The notes beneath the pieces are model-generated. The model saw nothing but the letters and a program-made list of their open reading frames with translations. It had not been told where the DNA came from and ran no database searches. From Chromobotia macracanthus (Eukaryota; Chordata; Actinopteri; Cypriniformes; Botiidae), in the NCBI GenBank assembly GCA_036877525.1, contig JAZGTH010000074.1, positions 5,233,501 through 5,297,500 on the forward strand: a stretch of DNA of 64,000 nt, written 5' to 3'. Of this stretch, positions 12,230 to 29,600 are shown in pieces. How positions within the stretch are numbered: the stretch's first letter is position 1; the number at the start of each line of letters is the position of its first letter. A program made the translations under genes and the position numbers.

Positions 12230-12521
12230 GTTGTTCCGCTCCAACTTGACAGGTGGCAGCAGTGAAGCAGCAGTGCGGAGTTTTCCGCCGGAAATTTGTA
12301 TAAGCAACTTCTGTTTCCGTTTCGCCATTGGAAAACGTTTAGCAAATACCACGAGAGCGGAGGAGTCCCAAAACATTTCGGGACGTTTTCTCCCCTCGTT
12401 AAATTTCGACCGTGTCGCTTTCTCGTTGTCGTTTGCTTTGACAGAAGAGAAAAAACACAAGGGGGAAGTAATAACAGAGATTATTGGCAGTTCGCTGTAA
12501 ATCAGCTGAAAAAAGTGAGAG
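12230..12521 (+). promoter_or_regulatory. prpf3 promoter and non-coding exon 1
   Basis: A CpG-rich island contains CCGGAAAT (ETS-type) at about 12288 and CGCCATTGG (YY1-like GCCAT overlapping an inverted CCAAT) at about 12323. These are typical of TATA-less housekeeping promoters. The exon ends at 12521 in GAG|GTAAGT, a strong donor, and splices to 13197, one base before the prpf3 ATG. The transcription start was not determined. Open frames here on both strands are by-products of base composition. Confidence 0.7.
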
Positions 12522-13197
12522 GTAAGTGTGTTCGGGTGTCAGAGTTCGGCTCCTTTGTTACTAAACCCCCCTATAATATTACCATAATAATTACAGTTAA
12601 TGTTATTAAGTTTAAAGTGAGGCAACTTGGTGTTTTTTCTCCCATGCCATCAAAATCACTCCCATGCCATCAAATTACACAAGAAAGACTTCTGTGTTTA
12701 TGATGTGGTGAATATTGTAATTTCTATGAGATCTGATATTGCATCTATAATCATAACAGTTATGAGAGCTACTGAGTGAATCTAATGACACCTAAAGCCA
12801 GACACCTTTCAACTAAACCTGGAATGATCGAAGTGAAACATGTTTAAAGAGCTCAGCTGCAGATTGAGTCTAAATTTGCAGGCTTTAAAAATGTCAACAA
12901 GTGCTAGTTGTTTGAATTATATAATATTGTATAAATTACTTAATACTTGCCAACATTAGAGTCTTGTGTGGGTGCTACAATTGTAAAGAGATGTATATAT
13001 GATCAAATCTAACAGGCCAAACTGAAGACAGTTTTTGTAATGTAAGTTTACAGTCATTCAGGGTCATAATATTGTTTAATGAAGACAGTTGACCTCTAAC
13101 AAGACGCTAATGTCTTCCATAGAAGGAGAAATGTTTTTCTTTACATTCTATGATGACCTGACAATTGAGAAGCATAAATGACTCTATCTCCCCCAGC

Positions 13198-18773
<5,576 letters not shown>

Positions 18774-19800
18774 GACACTGACAAAACTGAGCAGAAACCG
18801 ATTCAACATGAAAACGGAGTCAGTGCTGCGTGCACACTTGCACACCTATTTTTTTGTTTTTGATAAAGGGGAGAGAAATGTGTAAATATAGTTTAAGTGT
18901 GTGTGAGAACCATTGAGTGTGTTGCATCTCCTGTATAATGGAAACCAAACATTGTCTTAAGAACAATAAGCTGGTGTGATGAACCGAACCGCTAGACTAC
19001 CTGTACGGCAGAATATAATGGCAGCAGATTAAACAGAAAAGGACACATTGGTTTTGTAACTCTTCTAACAGTTTTATAGTGTAGGCTGTGCAGTCTGTGA
19101 TCACATTCTCAATGGCTTCCACCTAAAGCGCTGCATTGTTTTCTGCACATCTTGATGCAGTAAACCAGACTGAAATAAGCAGTTAAGAGACTGTAGCCTG
19201 TTACTCAATGACTGGATATGTTTAAGTGTACAAATGAAAGCATTGGGTTCTGTAGTACATGATTTGATTTTAAAGAGTTGTCATGCATCTAAAATTTCGA
19301 CTTACCTTAACGTGTCCAATTAAATGTGGACCTGGCTTAAACCCTGCTTAATCAGTTTATGGCACATCATTTGTTTTTTATCCATGCATTTTATTTTCCT
19401 GTCAAGGACTTTAATGGAGATTTCTTAAAGTGTACCTAAACTGCAACCATCCATATGCTGGTGATTAAAGCTGGGAAAAAGAAAAATCAAGTTGGTTTAC
19501 TTCAAGTCTTATTTCATAGTGTTTAAATGTTACTTTCATAACACATTATTGCCTTGAGTATTGTTACTGAAGTGCTCAGTTGTGCAAACAATGACATAAT
19601 AGATGGGATGCTGCATTGTATTAAGAAAGCTTTTATATAGCTATGAAATGAGATGAAACCTGATAAAATTGTTATTTAATTAGGATGAATTATGCGAAAC
19701 TTGCCTAGAGGCATATTTTACTTAAAATTCAGTGCACAAGAGCCAAAATTTGTCAACAAGATAGAAGGGGGATCTGTGGAGAAGATAATACAATAAAAGA
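18774..19800 (+). other. prpf3 3' UTR
   Basis: Non-coding AT-rich DNA follows the prpf3 stop codon. Candidate polyadenylation signals are ATTAAA at 19464-19469 and AATAAA at 19792-19797. The latter is the better hexamer, but I cannot show which is used. Confidence 0.55.
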
Positions 19801-20229
19801 CTATATTTTTTGAGTTAATATAAAAGATAAAACAATATAGAATTATGTTATTAAACCTATTGCAGTGTTAGCGATTACATCAGGAGTCCAAAATCCGATT
19901 TTGTAATTTTTAAGTATCAGAGAGTGGCCGCTAGGAGGCAGTCACGCATGCTTGAGTTTGTCATGAGCGTCAAAAGGTCAGCTAACTATTTTCAATGAGC
20001 GACATTTGTCTTCCTAAAGGGGGCGATTAACTAATCAAAATACAGAATCTTCTCTTGGGGCACATTTAAACCTCAGTGCGTCTCAGTAGTGTTATTTGTA
20101 AACTAGAAATACTAGTTATTAAATATATTGAATCCAAGCAGCGGTACTTTACAAACAAGTGATTACCCACTGTGGACTAAACTTTGAACGTATTAACAAA
20201 CAACAGTGGTCCACCTGACCAACGCTGAG
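19801..20229. other. Short intergenic spacer
   Basis: No gene is seen. A fragment GTGGCCGCTAGGAGGCAGTC near 19925 resembles a widespread fish repeat word. This spacer is the junction between the ciart-prpf3 and ice1-tent4a-adcy2 gene blocks. Confidence 0.5.
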
Positions 20230-20612
20230 AAAAATAACAGGAACTGGGCCAGTAAGCCCCGCCCACCTTCGTGTTTATTAGTTGCGACATGGTTACGATT
20301 TCCACCCTACATTATGACCGATTGTATATCTCACCATACAACATGAAGGCTAATTCATTATTTAATTTCACTTTGTAAAGTACGTTTTACTTTAAGAACA
20401 CATTTTCTTAAATAAGGTTTTATTAAACCATATCACTTTTAATCCGGCGTTTTGGACGGGCATCCGGGGTCTTTATTGTGGGGTCCTCAGTCAACGTGCT
20501 GCGAAACGTTTGTATGTGCACTGATCTGACCGGCTTGTTTTGGTTGTATGTTTCTTATCGTTTTGAAGGATTGTGACACGTCTACCTTCTCGCTGGTATT
20601 ATAAAAGTTACC
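20230..20612 (+). promoter_or_regulatory. Probable ice1 promoter and 5' UTR
   Basis: A CpG-richer stretch contains a GC box (CCCCGCCC at about 20259) and CATCCGGGG, and leads without an obvious splice site to ATGATG at 20613. The transcription start is not defined by the sequence. Confidence 0.5.
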
Positions 20613-23600
20613 ATGATGCCGGGGGAGAACCCGTCAAAAGTCGGAGGAATTGCCTCTGAAGCGACTTCTGGCACTTGTCAAAACTGCACTGTTTTAAACC
20701 AGGTGAGAAGTTAATTCCTTAAATTTACAGACAGTAACAAAAATTTCTTCAGTAATGAAGATCAGGCCATGAGTTAGAGTTAATTAGAGTTAATAGTTAA
20801 TAAATTGGTCATTTAATAAAATCACTTGATTGGAGGATTGTCAATAATATATAGTAAGTTTGAGTGGATGAATACTTGATAGGTGTCTTGATCTGTCTCA
20901 GCCACTACTTTATGTAGTTATTGGAATATAGACATTATAACGTTTTCACTTAAACAAGTATTTTCGATGTAATGTATTATCTATGAACTAGTACCTTTGT
21001 TGTTCGGTGCAGATTTTGGTTGCAGATCTGAATTATTTTACTTTACTAAATTACTTTGCAGATTTTCATTTTACTGTCATACCTAGTTGCTTGAACCTGG
21101 CATCATATGCCGTCAACAATTTGCATTTACATATATGCGTTTGGCAGATGATTTAATCTAAAATATCTTACAGTTCATTCCAGCTTTACATTTAAATAGT
21201 GTCCTCTGGAAATAGAACCCGTGATTTTGACGTTGCTGGCGACACGTTGTACCAGTTGAACTACAAAAATGCTTGAAATTAAACTTAGAAAGTTTTGTGA
21301 AGTATGGATCTAATTCCATACTGTAGTGTGATACGTTGCATTGTTCATGATACTGGCTGTTAGTGAATTATGCTGATCTGTTTGTTTATCAGAGCTTGGA
21401 TGAATATGTAGCTGCTTTGTTAACGCTAAAGCAGAAGATCATCGACACAGAGTGAGTGATCTTTCATTTATACACCCCTGCTGTCATGTTCATGCTTAGT
21501 GTTCGAGTATTTACATACGCATTGCTGGCTTGTTTAAAACAAAGTTAATTTTTGGCTGCATATTAAGTGTGAATTGTTTATTATCTGTATCCTTTTAACA
21601 TTGTTATTTTTCAGCTGCCTTTTGAATGAATACAAAGAGAAGTGTAATGATATCCTTTAAAAAGTCATTTCTGACTAGAATGTTGGAACTAAATATCAGC
21701 CACCTGTTAATATATTGATACAATGTATTGTATGATGTAAGTGTAGTATATTGCCAAACTTGATACTGTATTGATTGAATGTTTATTTCATTACCTTGTT
21801 TTAAATCTGAGTTCGGGGTATGATTATATGTGGATAACAATCATTGAGAAACTGTGTAATTGGGTGCAGAAAAAAGTCATTTTGAAATCAGTTTTGAGGG
21901 ATTTTTTGCCAAAAGTTTACATGATGTTTTATGGATCCATCCCTGTTTGCCTTGACCGAACAAATTACAGCTTCAAAACTCACAGAGGTGAGACCTGATT
22001 TTCCTCTCTACTTTAAAGATAATACCAGAGTCCCTACCCTAGGGGGAGCCTACAACCCTCTCAAAAATGTGTAATGGACTGAGATTCCAACAGCTAGAGC
22101 AGTCAGTGGGGAAAATGCCTCCTTGCTGCTCAGCCTCAACTTGTTTCCCATGATATACTGAGTTACACTTGGAGTCTGCTGTAAAAGTTTAATGAAAAAA
22201 GTTGATTTATATAAAAATAAAAGTTGATGCTGTGAGGGCTCAACATATTAATTTAGTTGGTCTCTGCTTACAGTTACTTTTATAACACTTGCAAAGCACT
22301 TCAGTGACATATATGATCATACAAGACAAGATGCATGTGATTCAAGTAGACCTGCTGTTTCTTTCGCAGAACCTGCCTTTCTCTTACAATAACATCTCTG
22401 GGTAATACACGGCCAAGATGCTACTGTACAAGTACTTATTTGCTACAAACTTGTGTTTTTGCTAAAACACATTTTGCAGTGTGAGGTTTCCTTTTGTCAA
22501 ATTTGCGTCAAAGTTTAACACGTGGACAATTTCATACCAAACAAGCAAAAAGACTGTGGGTTCATTATGTTAAATGAATGGGAAAAGGATAAGGCCTGTT
22601 AATGATGTTGTGTTTGGCTCAGAGAGAGCAGCAAACTGCACAGGCAGCTGGATGAGGTGCTGCTGAAGCTGGAGCCCTTAGAGAAACAGGCGGTGGAGTT
22701 TGAACACATGAAGGCTGAGCTGGAGAAAACTAAGGTCTGTGTTCACACAGTGAGAGTTGGTAAAATCATGCATTGTGAGTTAGTGAAGTTGATTCAAAGT
22801 AAATCCAATTATTGCAAATATGTGCATGTTCATTTCTCTCTTGTGGCTTTTTGTGTAACAGGCTGATTTGAGATCTTATCAGCAGAAGTGTGAGGACGTA
22901 GAGAAGCTGAGAGCTGACAATGCTCAGGCCCTCTCTCTGTAAGCTCTTGCTGGTGTAATGTTACTACACTGCTATTATGCTGTGATTTTTCTGCTCACAA
23001 CATTTGTCTCTTATCTATTCCCTAGGAAAGAGAAAGCTGAAGAATCCTTAAGGAAAGCTGATGGTATGTATCAAGTTAGTTTACGATCAGAATAGGTCCT
23101 GTAAGTAGTTTATAAAAAGGTCAAAAGTCGGACCAGCCCTTTTTGTGATGTAAAACTTGATTCATACATTCACTGGATTGCTGAAATGTAGCCTATCATG
23201 TGGTTTTTTTTTGTTACTCTTTGCACAGACACAATTCAGAGGCAAAACTTGGAGAATGAGAAGCTCAGAGCTGAACAGAAAACATTAGAGGAAGATCTGC
23301 AGAAAGCGCAGGTTAGATGCTTTCTAGATGTGGGTCTTTACCAGTCTAAATAAAGCTGTGCATAAGTTGGGTAACTTTAAAGTTCAAAAGTATTCATATC
23401 ATATAGACTAGAATTAGGTGATGATTTGGCAATGTTTTTCTGATTTTGTTAATGTAATTAATTAAAGTGTTATTAATGTGTAATGCAGACTTCAGAGTGG
23501 CTTCAACTAGAAAGTGAATGTTTGTCTGTTTCAGTTGTATATGAGCAGAATTAGTATACTGTCAGTCTATAGTCTCTTGTTGACTTGATTGTATGTTTTA

Positions 23601-26600
23601 AGACCTTAATGTTTTGGGTTTCTTTACTGCACAAAGGATTCACTGCAGAAATATGAGCAGACTACTGAGGAGCTTGAAAATCTGAAGTTGGAGAATGCCA
23701 AGACCCTCATTTTGTAAGTCCAACCAGATCTGTTATAGTCCTTATAAACATTGCAGAACATATTTGTGTGCAGTGGCTGATGTGTTGTACTGGTTTTTGT
23801 TTATACAGGAAAGGAAACATTGAGAATGAACTTATGGTGCTGAAAGGTCAGTTCATTTACTGTTTAATAATGTAATGGTATGAATTAAATTTAAACTTTT
23901 TGTTTTAAAATGTTAATCTTTAAAGTCTTTTCTTTTTAAGGGATAGGAAGTGTGAGATGCAGATAGGGGTTTAAAAACAGTCTCTGTGCAGCAGGGAAAC
24001 AATTAAAGGCCATGTTTGTTCACACAAGCGTAGAATATGGTTGCCATTGTTAATATGGTTTAGCACTAAACTATGGTTAATATTGTAGTGCAACAACCGC
24101 ATACAACTGAACTGACCCGTATTTTTGAGACTCACAACTACATTTTTGGCAAACTGTGTTGAAGAATTGCTGCATAATTGCTTTATGCACAGTTGATGTG
24201 CCAACATCATACAGGTATGCTGTAGTGCAATAGTATGACGTGCAACAGAGCAACGGCAACTCTCATGTACAAAAACACAGCTTGTTGCATCTGGGTGTTG
24301 AGTTGTGTAATGTGGGGCTCTAGCAATTCACAGACTCAAACTTGTAGCTAAATGTGTTTGTCAGTGACAGTGTAAATATTGCCATATGCACATCGCTCAC
24401 TAAGGTAGGGATGTAGGCATATTAATTAATAGAAGGCATGTTTACATCTTTGCTTAGCTTCTTCCCCCACTCTGTTACAGATCTTAGCTTTCTGGGCTAA
24501 GAAATCCCATTTGAACAAGTCGTAGATAATATCAATATCAATACTTCTGCTTCAGTAGTACTTTCTGTACCACTGTCCTGCAGCTGGTGTAATACACTGT
24601 AGAGTTCAGATAGAACCAAGATCTAATTTCATTGTATTTGCACACAGAAACAAAGCTTCAACAAAGCAATGAAATCATTGACATGAAGAATGAGAAAAAA
24701 AGATTTGAAGAAATTCTGCACATGACACAGGTTAGAATTTTTCTTCAACCTTTGACAAAATGTTAAATTAAAAACAACCCAGAATATTGTGAGAACTCTT
24801 AATGTTGTAAATTATCTGTTTCCTTATTGTCTTTAGCAAAGGCTAAATGTACTTGACAAGGAGTTTAACAAAGGTATATGTGCCTACTGGCATCTATTAA
24901 CTTGCATATTATTTTGATCCATTGTTTTGTTGTTTTGAGTCAATAAACCAACAGTTATTTTTATCTTAGAGAAAAGGAGTACATCTTGTCAAACAGAGGC
25001 TGAGCTGCAAATTGACAAAGGTATGCACTGCAAGTTTAAAATGGATTCTTTATTAATCTCACTAAATCTCTGGGTATTTATAAAATAAACAGCTGTTCCA
25101 ACAAAATGTTCAGCTTTGCTTTTGTTAATGTTTCTTTTTCAGGCAAAGTCAGAATGCTTTTGGAAGAGCTCTGGCATTGTGTGGAACCTTCATCACAAAC
25201 CAAAGAACAGTTGCTTCTCACTGGTAATCATTCTTAAATTCATTGATAATTATTTTACCTCATTAAAATAACTGTTAAAGTGGCAACTCATTTTTCTTCA
25301 GAAGGAGAGCCTACACCTTTGAAAATACAACTTAAAACAACACCACCTCAATCTGTGAATTCCAGTCATTTTCGAAAACAGGTTTCCTGTCCATCACCAG
25401 GGAAACTGAGTCCAGAAACTTGTTTGGAATCTTCAAAACTCTTCAGTTCCAGACTGAAGGCATCCTCAGAGATCGGCAAGCCTAAATCATCACCTCAGAA
25501 CCTCATCAAGCACAATAGGGAACAGCAATTCTGTACACCAAGTAGAAAGAGGAAAGGTAGTTCAGATGTGTTTGAACATGTCAACCTCAGCTCCTGCAAT
25601 GATGAAGCTGATGAATCCTTACAGAAGGAATTTAACAATGAAGACTTGTGTGGAGATCATTTCATGGATTTGGAAGACATTAAAGAGTGGTTGAGACCTT
25701 TGCCCGCAGTTTTATCACCTGTGCATAGTCCTTTGTTAGAAGTGGTAAGTCAACATGTAGTGTTTCATTTACATTATTCCAAGTTCCTTTCTGGTTTGTA
25801 AGGTTTATATTTTAAAATGTTACTGGATGGCAAGTATTGTAAGGAGATTAATTTATCACAGTTGTATTTGTTCATTGTTTCAGGGCAGCCTGAATGATGA
25901 CCAGCCTGTACTAGATATTGTGCAGGAATGTCCATCAAATAATAGACAACCAGAAGCAGAATCAAGCTTGCATATTCATAAAAACACAACGTTAGTACGT
26001 TTAGATATAAAAAATCAAAAGTCATTCCTAAAGGAAGATGTGGAAGAGTCTTCTGTCCTCTTGTCTCCAGTGACTCATCTGAACAAAAATTCAGTCGATG
26101 ATCCGGACTTAAACACATCATCTGAAAGCCAATACATGGAGGTACAGGAAATGTCTGAAGTAATGCACAACTGTGTAGAAAACACCCAGAATCCAGCTGC
26201 AAAACCAGGTGAAGAAAACATACACACAATGGAGAGCTCCTTAGGAAATTATCCCACACAAATTGTGGAAGAGGGTTTGTTGATTAATCAAAATAGAAAC
26301 ACACCACAGTTTGAGGATGGAAAAGTATTGGACACATCAGATCCTCAACAGCATATTCAACCTGACCAATCATCCACTAGTTCTATTGAATCTGCAGAAA
26401 ACAAAGTATCATTAATATTTAATGTAAACAGTATTTCAACACTTGATGTAACCTGTAGTAAGGTAGATAGCCAGAAGAACCAGGAATTAAAATCTTCTGT
26501 ACCCATGGAAATACGGACAGTAGCAGATGTGTCAACACATATTCAGAATGGACTAACCAACACAGCAACCAATGAGGATACTAGTTCAAAGCTGACAGAA

Positions 26601-29600
26601 TATCAGAGAACTACAGGTGAGAAGGAAAATGAAGGTGTTTCCCTTTTTAAGTTTTCATCATCAGAAGATGAAGGGTTCTTTGGTTTGAAGAGAAAGGTTA
26701 GGGGGGTTCGCTCAAGGTCTGAAGCAAGAATCTCTTCAGACGAGTTGGATGATGTTTCTGAGAATGAGAAGTGTTCCTCTGCTGTCGAGAAATCTAAAGA
26801 TAAGCCCTACAAATTGCATTGTGAGAGCAGAGAATTATCTCCCTCTGATCTTTCCACAGGAATCATGAAGTCCGATGATGAAAGAGAAGCAAAACCACCA
26901 GTAAATGAAAAAACTGTTCAACCTGTTTGCAAGAGTCAAACAAATGGTCCTGAGGCAACTCAAGAAGTAGATGATTTCAAAAACCCAGTAAGAACATCGG
27001 TGCAGGCAAACAACAAATCCCTTCAACAGAATGATGAGATGTCAGCTGATGACCTGAGCTCTGCTATTGAAAGTTTGGATAGTAATGTTTACAACCCCAG
27101 GGTAACATCAAGAGACTCTTCAGTACATGGTCCTGAGGGTACCAGCACCCCATGCCATGTTACTGTTGATCCAGGGGGTTCTAACTTTGAACAAGATGGA
27201 AATATATCACTTGTTCAGAGACTCAACACCAAAACTGAGATGACACCAACCTCATCTGTGTCTCTTGTAAGGGTTCGGTCAGAGATGGGTCCACCACTAC
27301 CTCCGGTTGTTATGCCACTGACTGCTACTCCTCCGAGATTTGGAAGACATCAAACTCCATCAAAGCATACTGCATCATCCATAAGATTAACAACTGATGG
27401 ACAAAAGTCTCCTAATAAGCCAACTTCAGCAGCTGTTATTAATTCAGTTCTTCCAGATGCATCAAAAATGTCTCCATGTTTGACCACTCCATCACCGTCT
27501 TGTGGAGTTCCTTCCTCACCACTACAGTTTGGATCAGCTACTCCAAAACATGCTGTTCCGGTCCCAGGAAGACTCCCATCATCTTCCCTATCCTCTTCCC
27601 CTCCCGCTTCTTCTCAGGAAAATTCTATGCAGATGCTGGACAGTATGTATCCAGAGCTTTCTGCGCGAGCCCGCACTTTAAACATACTCCGTGGCAATGT
27701 AAACCTGAATGGAGCAGCTCATGAAAATGGTGCTTCCCCTACATCTGTTAACCAGATATCGGGAAATAAAATGATCAGTTCCTCATCTACTGCCTTTACC
27801 AAAACAGAGCAAAAACCAAAAAGGGCAGGTGTGAACATGCTTTTGCCCAAGAGTGCTAAACGACTTAGACTTGACAACTGTTCACCTGCTATACCTGGTG
27901 TTGTTTCTCCTAAAGAACAAGTAATGGATCAGCAATCAGTCATTAAATCTGAGTCCTTTGAATCTCACCAAGAAATTCAAAGCAATCAAGAAGAGCATAA
28001 GATTGAGGAAAAACCAGGTGCCAAGAAAGATGACAAAAGGTTCCAGATTTCAGAGGTGCTGGCCAGAATAGGGATCTCCTGTTTTGAAGTGTTGCCTGTT
28101 GTTAAGAGCCATGTGTTTCTTGGGAGAATATCTCAGGAGCCGATACTGATTGATGAAGAGAAGGCTGTCATTGCTGATTTCTGTGTAAACCAGGTAAGCA
28201 TTTCTGCTTTGCACAGTTAAGATGTTTGTTTAAAGACGTTGAACAACCATATTTTTTTGTTCCTTCAGTCTCTAGCCGAAGACCTCATGTCTGCAATCTT
28301 GACAAAAATAAAGATGGAGAGGAGCATTCTGAGTTGTAAATATTTGCAAGCCCTCTGTAGAGTCTACACAGGTTTATGTCGCCAAATAGGGGACTACCAG
28401 AAAGCCCATTCTTTTGCCTACAGCATTCTCAAAGAGGGTAAGCAACTTGTTTATTATATAACTTGTTTTTTAAATTATTTTGATGCTGGTTTCCTGCACT
28501 TAGTTTCTAATTTTTTTTATGCAGCTTATTTCTGTATTTTTTTTTTTAATCCCTGATTCAGTTTTTCTTTGTGCAGATTTTCCAAATGCCTCTAAGATGA
28601 TCTTGTTCATGGTCACAACATGGCCAAGTGTGTTGTTCCATGAGACTTCCTTGTGCAGAGCCATTCATGCTGTGACCAAGCTAAAAGCTGAAGGAGAAAT
28701 TTTGGATTACCTCACTAAATATCTACACTGGGATAAGGTCTGCAGTCTTCAAAGCTTATCCCTTTGCTTGCAATCTCTTATTGATGACTGGAGACTGCAG
28801 CATTACTCTGATCCAGTCCATTACCAATAATAATTGTTATAAAGCCTGTTAGTTAAAGCAGAGCTTGGCTGTAATTTTCCATATTAACCTATTCATTATC
28901 CTCTGGGCATCATGTGTAGTGTCATTAAACATTGTTGTAAACATACCCTTTGAATCAGGGGATCTCAACCTTTTTGACTTTAAGGCCCCCCATTGTCCAC
29001 AACATTATTTGAAACCCCGCTCAGTTTTTACCCAAGAAAATATTCTAGAACTTGGCATAACTAGAAATATATATTAATTATAAAAATATATAATTAAACA
29101 CTAAAATTGTCTTAATTTTATTTTAGCTTATTTTAATGCTTGTTTTGTCTTAAAACAAACGTAACTCTTACGTAAACGTAAATAATTAAGTCATCTTGAG
29201 GCCCGCTAGTGGGCCCCGATCCCCTGGTTGAGGAACACTGCTTTAAATTAATACTTGAAAGTAACATTTTTAAACAAGGTTATATGACAGTTATCTTATT
29301 TCCTAGAGCCCCCCACATGATATTCATAAACTGATCAGCAGTACACTGAAAGCACTTCAGGAGGACAAAGATTTGACATTTCAGAAGCATCATCGTCATG
29401 GTCTTGACCTTTGTCCTACTGCATGGGAATACATATACACATTGGATATTCTGTGCACGCACATGAAGTGGAAGTGGACACATGACGTTGTTATTGGGTA
29501 CAGTTTATCTACTGCACACAGAATGTTAAATCTTTGTGTTTTCCAGAATAAAATTATTATTCATATATTAACCAAGAACTATTGTTTTTTTTGTTTTTTT

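Noticed and set aside
12188..12703. Open frames on both strands over the prpf3 CpG island
   Set aside because: They overlap the promoter and non-coding exon 1, whose donor at 12522 joins to the true start at 13198.
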